This document shows positions 30,871-40,726 of a stretch of 64,000 nucleotides of DNA, piece by piece. Below the pieces are notes generated by a model, which ran no database searches, was not told where the DNA came from, and saw nothing but the letters and a program-made list of their open reading frames with translations. Origin of the DNA: Euglena gracilis (taxonomy: Eukaryota; Euglenida; Euglenophyceae; Euglenales); assembly GCA_039621445.1 (NCBI GenBank), contig CP154956.1:67774452-67838451 (forward strand), given 5' to 3'. A program made the position numbers and the translations under genes. Position 1 is the first letter of the stretch, and each line of letters opens with the position of its first letter.

Positions 30871-31785
30871 TTGACACCGAGGAAATGAGGGAAATCATTC
30901 AAACAGAAAAATTGGAAGAAGCCGAATGTATGTGGCTACGGTTGGTGGACCAACCAACCACAGCCAATTCTTACATTCGTGGAGTCACCACACGGGGTGG
31001 TGCTACCACGGGGTCCGGGGACGCGGGTGGACGGTGCACACGACCGGGGGATAGGAAGTCGGAACCACTTGGAGGAACAAAACCCCAGGGTTTGGGTTCA
31101 ACATCCACCCCCAAGGAAGAAAGAGGAAACCATGTTTCATTCTCAACTCGGGTTGACGAGTTTGGGAATGAGACAAGTCTTGTGGAGGAGGTCCAAGAAC
31201 CAAGAGGGGAGCATTTTCCATTGACACCCACTTCTATACCAGCTTCGCCAACGACGCCAACCCCTGAACCGGCTGCTGCGGCTACCACTGAGGTACCTGG
31301 GGCAGACCGAGAATCACCTGTGTTGTCTTCAGGTGGTTTGAGTGGTGAGGGGGGGGAAGCTACATCTACAACCGATTCCTCACCCAACCCCCCTGGTTCT
31401 GTGTGGGAGTTTTCGTGGAAGGAGGAATATCTAAAATGTCCCCGTTGGTCACCAATTTTTCAGGCTACCCAGGATTCGAAGGTGCCGTGGCCTGAAAATA
31501 TCAAGGTTTTTGGTGACAAAATGTTTTTCGAGGAGAGGATTTGTGTGCCCAAATCTCTCAAAGAAAAACTCATTCGGGATCACCACTCATACCAAGGGCA
31601 TGTGGGATTCCCAAGGCTATGGGAGTGCATATCCCTTAGGTATGATTAGGCTGATTCCTCACTCGCTCGAGAACTTGCTAAAGGAGTCATGGGCCTTTGT
31701 GGGACTTGCCAAGCGTGCCGAAGGCCGGCGAGTCTTAAGGGTTTAGTGGAATCTACACCCATACCCCCAGCCGTAATGTATTCGC
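30871..31785 (+). pseudogene. low-complexity linker and truncated integrase zinc finger
   Basis: A Ser/Thr/Pro/Gly-rich linker (about 30960-31400) is followed by LKEKLIRDHHSYQGHVGF, the histidine pair of the H2C2 integrase zinc finger. The cysteine pair CGTCQAC lies at about 31696-31720. Between them a TAG at 31647-31649 falls where a Trp (RYDWADS) would be expected. After PIPPAVMYS (about 31785) similarity stops, before the DDE catalytic core. The copy is therefore 3'-truncated and cannot integrate on its own. Confidence 0.85.
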
Positions 31786-32300
31786 TGCTGCAAACCTCTC
31801 TCAATTCCACTGTCACAGCTGTGCTTTTTTCAACTACTTTTTGCAGCCGTCGACTCACAGCACCCCCTCTCGGGGGGGGGGGGTCCTGATGGCCGGCTGC
31901 AAAAAAAAAACGTCCCCAAGCAGGTAGAGGATCCAGCGCAGGGGGGGGGGGACATGGCATTTACTGCAAAGCCTGCCTGGAAACAGCTGGCAAAAAAAAA
32001 GCAACAGGCTGGACCCCACCTACCCCTCACCCCAGGGGTCTTTTGCCTTGAAAAAGAAAAGATAAATTCTCTCAATGACCCAAACCCCCACCCATTTTTC
32101 AAAAACCGTCCATTTGCCAGGCCACACTGACCTACCCCTCTGGGAGGAGGCCAATGCCCCCCCAGCCCACCCAGCCACTCTTAAACCCCCAACCCCAGGG
32201 GTTGCAAATCATTTGATACAACCAACAGTGGATTTGTGGACTTAACTGACTGCTGGAGCCTCAAACGCAGCCCAAGGAGTGAAAAATATTGTATGGACCG
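31786..32300. other. repeat debris between retrotransposon and next exons
   Basis: C and G runs and inverted pieces (TTTTTGCAGCCG near 31837, CGGCTGCAAAAAA near 31895) suggest MITE remnants at the broken 3' edge of the retrotransposon. No gene is seen. Confidence 0.5.
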
Positions 32301-35300
32301 AACTTCTCACGTGAGACGCTACATTCGCACTGACACGTTTGTTCACCTTGATCGCACCCTCACCCTCGCATTGCCATGCGCTCACTCCTGGAAACTGTGT
32401 TTGCTTTCGTCAGCCTCATCATTGGAACCAGAGAGACATTCACCTTCACCTTCTGCCCACATCCTTTGCGTGTTACCGTGACAGGGGGAGAGCTACCTGC
32501 CCTTCATAGTTGGCAACCCCCAAAAAACCCCCATCATAAAGCATTTTCCTTTGAAATGAGTGACCCCACCTTGATTGACCAGAGGGGGTCAGGTCAGGTT
32601 CCGGTGGGGTTGGGGGGGGGCTGTTGATTTGTCTGATTCCCACCAGACCCTCAAAGAAATGCACACTTTTTTTAAAAAAAATTGCCGTGGCTCCTTTTTC
32701 AACAATTTTCACAAATTTGCAAAGCACGTCGAACAATGGGGTCGGGGTGCTTTGGAATGTTAAGAAGGATAGGGAAGGGGAAAAGCCACTTTCGTCCACT
32801 GCCACAAAACCTGAATGTTTCAGGAGAGGATTAAACTGCTTTCTTTTTTTTCACTGATTTCTGGCACTGCCTGACAACAGACAAACAAACTACACACCTT
32901 TGGAAGCATGGATTCAGTTTGTTGCTCGTGTAGACCATCCCAGCCATGACATTCAATTCAACGCCCTGATCAGAAGGTTCCAACAAAGCTCTATGGTGCA
33001 CCGTTGCGTCATTGTCAAAACTGCAACACAACAAAGCAAAAGTCCAATTTATATAATTGCTTTAGCCTTGGCATGCATTGAAGGGAGCCTGGGTGATCAC
33101 CTTCCCTTTTTGCATCCCCTTCACACAGAGCATCCTTCATGGCGCACGATCTGCAGCTTCAACGTCAATCCCAGAACAGATGAGAACCAAGGACTACAAA
33201 AAAAATCTTCACAAATTTCTGGTTTCCTCCCACCCATTCCGACCTCCACCGTCCTCAAGTTTTTTAAATCCAACAACCCACCTTGGGCCCACAGCAACTT
33301 TTTCCTTTCCATACCCCCCCCCAAAATTTCAGGTCATCCTTGGTCTTTATCTGCCACCCAAATTAGGGCATTCACTAATTTTCTTGGCATGGCAAAACAA
33401 TTTCCCCCCCCTCCACACGTTCAAGGAATGATTATTTTGGTTTATTGCAGTCCGTGAAAACGACTCCTCCACGCCCAGGAAAGAGGTCATTTCTGCAGGC
33501 TGAGTATGGTGGTCCACCGGCTGACAGAGGAGAGTACCTGCCTTCATGTTGGCAACCCCCAAAAAACCCCCATCATAAAGGCATTTTCTTTGAAATGAGC
33601 GGACCCCAACCATGAATTTGACAGAGGAGGGTCAGGTCAAGGTTCCGGTGGGGTGGGGGGGGGGGCCGTTGATTTGATGATTCCCGCAGACACCCGAACC
33701 CTCAAAGGAAATGCACACTTTTTTTAAAAAAAATGCCGTGGCTCCTGTTTAAACAATTGTCACAAACTTGCGGCCACAAACGTGAAATGTTTTAGGAGAG
33801 GATTAAACTGCTTCTTTTTTCACTGATTTCTGGCACTGCCTTACAAACAGACAAACAAACACACACTTTTGGAATCATGGATTCAGTTTGTTGCTCGTAG
33901 ACCATCACGCCATGACATTCAATTCAACGCCCTGAGCAGAAGGTTCCCAACAAAGCTCTATGGTGCACCGTTGCGTCATTGTCAAAACTGCAACACAACA
34001 AAGCAAAAAGTCCAATTTATATAATTGCTTTAGCCTTGGCATGCATTGAAGGGAGCCTGGGTGATCACCTTCCCTTTTTTGCATCCCCTTCATCACAGAG
34101 CATCCTTCATGGCAGCACGATCTGCAGCTTCAACGTCAATCCCAGAACAGATGAGAACCAAGGACTACAAAAAAATCTCACAAATTTCTGTTTCCTCCCA
34201 CCCATTCCGACCTCCACCCGTCCTCAAGTTTTTAAATCCAACAACCCACCTTGGGCCACAGCAACTTTTTCCTTTCAAGCCCCCCCCCAAATTTCAGGTC
34301 ATCATTGGTCTTTATCTGCAGCCCAAATTAGGGCTATCACTAATTTTCTTGGCGTGGCAAAACAATTCCCCCCTCAACACGTTCAAGGATGATTTGGTTT
34401 ATTGCAGTCCGTGAAAACGACTCCTCCACGCCCAGGAAAGAGGTCATTTCTGCAGGCTGAGTATGGTGGTCCACCGGCTGCCCACATGACATTTGACTTG
34501 GTTGGTTCTGCATATGACCAACACTCTCAGCTGATAGAGAAATTCCAGAGAAAAGAAATTGAAGTCAAACAGACCCTATTTTTGCGCAACTGTCCAGCAT
34601 AACAGTCACACAGCCAAAAATGACCAAATTTCACAGTCACACAAGTTCAATACGAAAACCCCGGTCTATTCGTGTTTTCAAAAAAAAAAATCCATCTGGT
34701 TTCTCAAGTTTTCCTTTCCCAATTCAAAGGGTTTGTGCGTAGTTTTTGAGTTTTTTTAAGCCAACTTTTTAAGGGTTTTAAGTCAACCCGAGCAATTTTG
34801 AATGTATTTAAAAGGGGTCTGGTTCTGGCAGCAGAGTTGGAAAATGCGCAAAGTGTCCAAAGGACAACAATGACTTGGTGGTGTTCCGCGCGTCTGGGGA
34901 AGCCAACTACGGCAGGATTTATATATCCTGCCTGGCGAATCGATCCGAGGGACATGGTTCTTTCATCTGGATCACACCCAGACAGGGCGTGCGCTCACAA
35001 ACCCCCCAGGACAGGCAAAATACTCAGTGACTGAAAATATTGCGCTCCTAGGAAAAGGGGAGGGAGTCGGGTGGGAAGAGGGGTGGGTCGGGTGGGAAGG
35101 GACGGGGTGGATCGACCCCCACTCCATGCACCTTGGCACTTGTGCCTGGGCGGGGTGTTGGCCTGTTGGTGAGGACGAACCCCTCCCCATTCACCAGGAT
35201 AGGGATGGGGTGGGGTGGCTGTCCCCCATGGGGTGGAGAGATTTCCCATACAATCCTGCCCACCCCCTAACTTAGGCTACGCTCTGCTCCCAAAGGGGAG

Positions 35301-38300
35301 ACGGGCGAAGCAGAGCGTCCTCCAGCACAACGAATCATGCATTTTCTGTCTGCAGGTATCCTTGCTTTTCAGGGTAAACTCTTGGTTAATTGAACTTTTT
35401 CAGGTGAGGACAAGTTTTCAGTGATGGTGCAACAACGCACCAGAATGACTCTGACATCAGCAAACACACTGCTTTTTCACAGGCCTTTGTATCCGAGCAT
35501 TTTTCACACATGCTTGCTTCTAATTCTGCCCATTTCTTCAAGAAAAAGACCTGCTACCGGAGAGTGACCGCCAAGAGCTGCCGCCAAGTGTCACAGGACA
35601 GGTCATGGTGGACGACTTCAGTTTCGGTGGGAGCAAGTACGAACTACAACTCCCAAAAAATGTCGAAGTCGAAAATTGTGAACTTGAGGTGTTTTCTCCG
35701 ACTGGAAATATTTTCCTCATTTCTAATTTCAGGATTGGGGAGAGTATAAGATCTTACATATGCCCCATGCGCGCGCTTTCATCCCAAAGCAATTCTGAGG
35801 AGCTCAAGCAGGCCTTTGAAGTATGCTATTTGCCATCAAGTGTTGCTTTCATTATAGATTCACAAAATGATGAGCTTTCTCGGCACTTCGTCCACCAGAA
35901 AAGAGATTTTCAATGCCCACAAAAACCACCAGGGTACAGCCAAAATCCAGCTGGTACAGCCAAACACAGTGCAAGTCTAGCGTTTGAAATTCTCTTCCAA
36001 GAAAGAGTTTTTCTTTTGCCCCGGGAGAGGCGGAATCCAAACCCACCTACCCCTGGGTGGGGAGGAGCCCCTTGGGGTGACCCACATTTGCAGGGCTAAT
36101 TAGTTCAGTGCTTCACACCGTAAACAGAAAACCCCACCTCTGCCCGCTCAGCCCCCCCCCCCCAGGGGGAGCTTGGACAAGACCCCCTTTTGCTCACAAA
36201 ACTTGAAAGAATGTCTGGCCCCAACGCACCTGCTTCGTCTTTCCCAAATTAGCCTGCCTGCTGCTTCTTCATTCTCAGGACGTATACTGCCAATCCACCC
36301 CAAATCTGCATGGCATGGCACTCCAGCAGCCCCAGCTCCACTTCTGATGACTCATGGTTCGCTGCCGTGACTTCTCATTGTGGCAGGAGTTTTCTTGAAG
36401 ACTTGGGGTGGGGGTTCCATTCTGCTGGCTGGAAAAAGTGGAGGGTCAGGGGCCGGCAGCTGGACCCAATGGAAACCACCATCTCTAACGACTTGATATT
36501 TATCAACCATGAACCTCCCAACAAACCGCCCAGTGCTTTTCATAAGAATTGGCATTTTGCCTAGGCCGTGTCCAAACCACATTTCAGGAACTCCAGAGGG
36601 GAGGGGACAGGCTGGGAAAAGGGATTGGAAGGTGTGGGCTGGTTGGACTCCCTTCCCAGTGCAAAAAAAAAAAAAAAACCCCTGCACTTATGCTCATCAT
36701 TGCCGCTGTGATTTGGTTCCGTGGTGCACACCACTGTCCCCTTGCAGTGTTAATCAGGGATTCCCTGATTCAGGGACTCAGGAAATCCCTGGTTTTGATG
36801 GTCCTACCCACAGGCCATCTGAGTGTGCCACCTGAACCAAGAACAAACTGACTCCCATCTCACATCCCCACATCTTTTGCTCGCTGCTCCATTCCAAAGG
36901 ATTGGGGGTTTTCTCAAGGACTCCCCCAGGGGGGCTGCAAGTTGGCTGGGAAAAGGTGCCCCACCCTAACCCCACTGGGTGGGGGTCCACTGGGAGGGGG
37001 GGGGGCTGACTGGAACCTGGACCTGCCGGGTACTCAGGGATTGCCCCCCCAGAGACCCAAATCCGGCTGGGTTGGGGGGGGGGGCGTAACGCCTGACTTC
37101 ATTCAACCTCCCCTGGCGGTGGGGTGAGGTGGACATCCCTCAATCGTGTGCAGGAGGACACCCCTCCTCCAACCCGTGCATCACGCTTTTGTCCATGTTT
37201 TTCTTCTTAGCCTTGCCCTGTGATCATACCATTGCTCAGTGACCCCCCTCCGGGGGGGGGGGGGGGGCACTTTCCACTTCGAAAAAAATCAGTCAGTCAC
37301 TTTTTTCGGCCAAGCCAGTCAGTCACTTTACCCCCCCCCCCCACAAGGGGGAAGTCGGCCACCCAGAAAAACCAGTCACTTTTTGGCCTTTCAGACCATT
37401 TTTGGCCAAAATTTTCCACATCCAAATTTTGCCACTCAGCCACTTTTGGGTGATTTCTGGCCAACCCCACCCCCGGGAGGAGGGTGGTCACAACCAAAAA
37501 AACAGTCAGTCACTCTGAAAAACCAGCCAATCACCTCCCCCCCCCCTGTGGGGGATGGGACAGGTGTTAAGCAATGGTCTGCCTGTGGTCAAAGCAGTTT
37601 TTTTCTTGGAAAACAATTGAAACTGGTGAGAATCTCCCAAAATTATATTCACAAACACCAGCAAGAGCGTGAGATAAACTCCTCACGTCCACCATCACAC
37701 CCTCCAAGCCAGCCCTTCCAAAGAATGCCGATAAAATGAGCTCATGGGTACTGGGCCTTGATTGTCATGCCGAATCATTTCCACTTCATCGTTGACAACC
37801 TCTGGGTGAAACAATTTCAGGTTTCAGCACAGGTGCAATGGCAGACTGGAAGTGCCGAGAGAGCCCTCCTCACCTCAAATTTTTCAGGGGAAAGGGACAA
37901 AACAAACTAAAATCCTCCCAATGCACCACCATGTTGCAGATGATGACCACTGTCCACCATGCCACAACCACAATCGTGCTATCCACCACACCATGTACAC
38001 TCCTCCTTCGGACGCCTTCATCGTTGAGGTGTGCAACGGGAAATTTTTGAAGAATAAAATGAACCTTTTGCTGAATGTCCCTCCCCACCACACTGTGGCA
38101 TCGACCAAGAGGCTTTTTGTTCACTCTCTGACGGCGGGGGGGGGGCATCTCACAGGCCAGGAAATTTTGGGCTGGCTGGAAAAGAGGCCACTGTCTGACC
38201 CCACCTCTCTCCCTTCAGAGATCTCAAGCCAGGGGCCAAACTGAACCCAATAAATTATACTCTGCAAAAAAGTCAAAAAATGTCAAAAAAAATGGGGAAA

Positions 38301-40022
38301 AAATCAATTTTGCCCTGGCCCAGCCTTTTTCGGACCTTTGCCCAATTTTTTTGCACCAGCAAAACCGAAGAATCTGTCACCGTCCAGCCAAAGTCCATCA
38401 GACGAACGAAAAAAAATCGCTTCTCACCCCACCACGTGCAGATGAAGATCCCCACCCCCTGTACAATCGTCAGGATCATGGTGATTATCGATGAAGATGT
38501 GCCCACGCTGTTCCCCGCATGCTGCATGTCATTCTTCTCAACAACGTGTGCACCACGCCCCGATATAACCCCCCCCCCCAAAATAAGACCCGGGTCTTAT
38601 TTTTGGGTCCGTTGCTGGCAACCTCCAGGGGGGGTCTTATTTTTGGGGGGGGTCTTATTTTTGGATTTTTGCTTGACCGACCCGGGCCCGAGAAAAACAT
38701 CATTTTTCAGGTTCCCAGGTTTTTGGGGGGGGTTTACCCAAATGAGCGAAGTCCATCGTCCTCCACCATCCAAGCCAGTCCTTTCCAAAGAACACCAGCT
38801 CATGGTTGCTGACTCCTGAATCTTTGTGATTGTGAATTATTTCCAGTTCATGGTTCAAAACCCCTCTTTCCAGCCAGCAAATCCACCCCCACCGCAGGGG
38901 GGGGGGACTGAAATTCGTTTGAACTTCTTTGATTTTTTGGGGCTGGACCTGCAAAAAAAAGGGGGCTGGCTGGCAGGCCTATCACAACACCCTCCCCCTC
39001 TGGCCGCAAGAAGGTCTCTTCTTTTTGAACATTTTTTCGGGGAGTTGAATGGACATACTCAAAATTGCTCACAAAAAGTGCAGATGAAAACCACATGCAG
39101 GTGAAGATCACGACCCCCTGTACGATCGTCAGGATCATGGTGATTATCGATGAAGATGTGCACGCGCAGTTCTCCTGCATGCCGGATGGACTTCTTCTCG
39201 ACAAGACGTGCACCACACCACGATATGCCCAAGCCAGTCAGGACCCCATGGGCATTTTCAGGGTACTTTTGTTAAATCCCCCGCTGGGTTTTTTCAGAAT
39301 TACGGTTGGAAATTTTGGCTGCCCTGGTGTCAATGGCAGGAAATTTTCGGTGGACCCCGCCTGGGTTTTTTTCAGAGTCACAGTTGGGAATTTTAGCTGG
39401 ACCCCCCCTGGGTTTTTCAGAATAACGGTTGGAAATTCTGGCTGGGTCCCCCCTGGGTGTTTTCAAATTGGCTGGACCCCCGCTGGGTTGTTCAAGATTC
39501 ACCACGGTATTCACGGTATCACTAGATTCACGGTATTCACGGGATTTTAGCTGCCCCCCCCCCCCCCCCTGGGGTCCCCCCCCCTGAAGAACGGTTGGAA
39601 ATTTTGGCTGAAACACTGTGGGTTTTTTCAGGATATTTCGCGTTGAGGAACGTTTGACTGGACTCCCCAGGTTTTTTCAGAATCACGGTCAGAAAATTTT
39701 TCATTGTCCAATTTCAATGTCCAATGTCTCCAAATCCAAAGTCCAATTTTGGGCGAAGGGAATTAAAATTGGCCAAACTTGGTCAAAAACTGCCTTTTTT
39801 CAGACGGTGGATCTGCAAATGAGGGACAATGGGTCCCAGCTGTTGAAACAGACAAAAAAGACCAAAAACCATTCACAACCCTCCTTTAACAGACACCATC
39901 ACCAACCACATCCATGGCTGGCCGTTCGCCTGCTTCTGACTGTTTCCGCTCCACCAAAGGTGTGCATAAAACCCCACATACTGGAAAACCAGTCTATGTC
40001 ATCCAGCCAGCGTGCCAGTTGA
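32301..40022 (+). CDS. unrecognised multi-exon gene or genes, partial exon set
   Basis: Several open segments with plausible splice borders lie in one orientation: about 32302-32472 (RTSHVRRYIRTDTFVHLDRT), 32882-33053 (YTPLEAWIQFVARVDHPSH), 33118-33200 (SAASTSIPEQMRTKDYKK), 34408-34602, 34832-34987 (zinc finger), 35542-35690, 37925-38110 (SDAFIVEVCNGKFLKNKMNL) and about 39890-40021 ending near AAATAA. Phases between them could not all be reconciled, so this may be more than one gene. No enzyme family is recognised apart from the GRF-like finger. It ends just upstream of the Helitron junction and could be host gene or Helitron cargo. Confidence 0.35.
32481..34478. repeat. tandem duplication of about 1 kb, copies 32481-33521 and 33522-34478
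   Basis: The second copy starts at 33522 with the same GACAG.GGAGAG.TACCTGCC.TTCAT sequence as 32481 and ends at the same CCACCGGCTG as 33521. Long stretches are identical except for single-base gains and losses, mostly in homopolymers: for example one extra A at about 34007 within more than 100 otherwise matching bases. Copy 2 also lacks about 80 bases present at 32720-32805. The indels break the copy-2 frames. The pattern suggests an unpolished duplicate haplotype or read error rather than old duplication, but this cannot be settled here. Confidence 0.9.
34408..34602 (+). CDS. exon of the unrecognised gene (copy downstream of the duplication)
   Basis: It follows the acceptor GTTTATTGCAG and reads SVKTTPPRPGKRSFLQAEYG, then MTFDLVGSAYDQHSQLIEKF and a charged stretch, to a TAA at 34600. 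Codon use and the amphipathic C-terminal helix look genuine. The first 70 bases are also present in the upstream duplicate (33451-33521). No family is recognised. Confidence 0.45.
   Translation, partial: SVKTTPPRPGKRSFLQAEYGGPPAAHMTFDLVGSAYDQHSQLIEKFQRKEIEVKQTLFLRNCPA
34832..34987 (+). CDS. probable GRF-type zinc finger exon
   Basis: After the acceptor GGTTCTGGCAG the frame reads VGKCAKCPKDNNDLVVFRAS, then GEANYGRIYISC and GHGSFIWI. This matches the GRF zinc finger layout: a C-x2-C start, N-x-GR-x-(F/Y) then C, and a final hydrophobic-Trp block. GRF fingers occur in topoisomerase III, APE2 and NEIL3-type proteins and bind single-stranded nucleic acid. The fourth Cys of the consensus is not obvious; a His in GHG may take its place. 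The donor is unclear (GTGCGC at about 34988 is one option). Confidence 0.55.
35542..35690 (+). CDS. exon of the unrecognised gene
   Basis: After the pyrimidine-rich CCCATTTCTTCAAG the frame reads DLLPESDRQELPPSVTGQVM, VDDFSFGGSKYELQLPKNVE and NCELE up to GTGTTT. The composition (acidic, Pro-bounded, then beta-like) suggests real coding sequence. A second frame over the same DNA is also open, so the choice is not certain. No family is recognised. Confidence 0.4.
35691..37224. other. region without supported gene
   Basis: It contains a possible small exon (35744-35820, ending at GTATGC), TIR-like CAGGGATT pieces near 36755-36800, and C/G-run repeats at 36940-37130. Nothing else could be supported. 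Confidence 0.4.
37225..37581. mobile_element. MITE of the CAGTCAGTCACTT family, copy 1
   Basis: It starts CATACCATTGCTCAGTGACC and ends TTAAGCAATGGTCTG, which are imperfect inverted ends. CCTGTGAT on the left and CCTGTGGT on the right match at seven of eight positions, consistent with a target duplication. The interior repeats (C)CAGTCAGTCACT and G/C runs. Relatives are at 47153-47468, 50652-50985 and 58011-58329. Confidence 0.8.
38443..39226. repeat. diverged duplicate of an exon-like segment (38443-38573 and 39091-39226)
   Basis: Both copies share CCCTGTAC(A/G)ATCGTCAGG and GTGATTATCGATGAAGATGT and end in a GTGCACCAC.CC.CGATAT block, with about 80 percent identity over 130 bases. One frame is open in both (TPCTIVRIMVIIDEDV). 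Another gives an acidic peptide stopping at the same TGA. Which frame is real cannot be decided. Confidence 0.6.
38577..38608. repeat. palindrome CCAAAATAAGACCC and its complement
   Basis: CCAAAATAAGACCC is followed at once by GGGTCTTATTTTTGG, giving a hairpin with almost no loop. GGGGGTCTTATTTTTGG recurs twice just downstream. It looks like two repeat ends meeting head to head, as at 27106-27171. Confidence 0.8.
39240..39690. repeat. degenerate tandem repeats of TTTTTCAGAAT.ACGGTTGG
   Basis: About six units of 45-70 bases share GGGTTTTTTCAGAAT, ACGGTTGGAAATTTTGGCTG and GGACCCCCC. They carry repeated CAG-type acceptor-like sites. No gene is supported within them. Confidence 0.75.
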
Positions 40023-40424
40023 AATAAATAACCACAAATTGAATATCAGTCCAATTCAAGTGCAATCGAATGAAGTCATTTCTGGAAAGAAAAGAACAAA
40101 GCTACTGTTTCTGCGTTTCATCCAGACAAGGCGCAAAGAGAAAAACTACTCATCCAATAATACGTTGGATAATTATTGTAAAAAATGATAAAAAATGAAA
40201 CACTTCCTTGCAATTATCGTGGAAGTGAGAAGTTGAACGGAGACGTGAAACTTTTTATTTTTCTCATTTAATAATTATATAAGACTATTGGTTGAGACTT
40301 TAATTCAAACAATTTGACTTTTTTTTGCTACCATTTATGGTTATTAAGAAACGCCAAACTATGCAAAGGCGCTGCACATAACGCGTAAGCTTGCGCGGCA
40401 ACAAAAAAACTTTAAGACTCTGGA
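40023..40424. other. AT-rich 3' flank next to the Helitron junction
   Basis: Nothing protein-like is seen. The stretch includes a near-palindrome GCGTAAGCTTGCGC (about 40383-40396) and leads directly into the hairpin at 40425, as the subterminal part of an upstream Helitron might. Confidence 0.4.
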
Positions 40425-40457
40425 GCCCGTGCGTCAGCACGGGCCGAGACCTGCTTG
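40425..40457 (+). repeat. GC hairpin, candidate 3' end of an upstream Helitron
   Basis: GCCCGTGC-GTCA-GCACGGGC forms a perfect 8-base stem with a 4-base loop (40425-40444), followed by CGAGACCTGCTTG. Helitrons end with such a GC hairpin about 10 bases before CTRR. Here the last four bases are CTTG, so the terminal motif does not fit exactly. Immediately after begins a TC-type Helitron start. Confidence 0.55.
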
Positions 40458-40726
40458 TCTCTCTATATATCTACGCCTCTAAGGCTCACGAATCGGATCA
40501 ACCGGTTCGCGATCCGGGCCGTTGAACCCCGAATGGGCGTTATCCCTCGAGCGTTGGGGCACCGGACCGGGACCGTTGGGTGCGCCGTCGGACCGTGCAC
40601 CCGGAACGGGGTGCCGGAAATCCTGCATCCGAAGGGATCTGGAGGTGTTTGAATCACTTTTAGTTAATTAGGCATTGCCTGTCTTTCCTTTCTTCCTTTT
40701 CCAGTTCATCCAGTTCATTTGAATTC

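Larger units (their letters stand above)
27181..31785 (+). mobile_element. degenerate Ty3/gypsy-type retrotransposon carrying a DNA methyltransferase
   Basis: The domain order is basic linker and zinc knuckle (gag), cytosine-5 methyltransferase-like domain, retropepsin, reverse transcriptase, RNase H and integrase zinc finger. The pol order PR-RT-RH-IN is that of Ty3/gypsy elements. Methyltransferase capture by such elements has been described in some protists and algae. This copy has in-frame stops at 27392, 27608, 28178, 29834 and 31647, frame changes near 28411, 29078 and 30152, and no integrase catalytic core. No LTRs were recognised, so both ends are truncated or undefined. It lies between the discoidin gene and the next exon cluster, in the same orientation. 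Confidence 0.92.
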
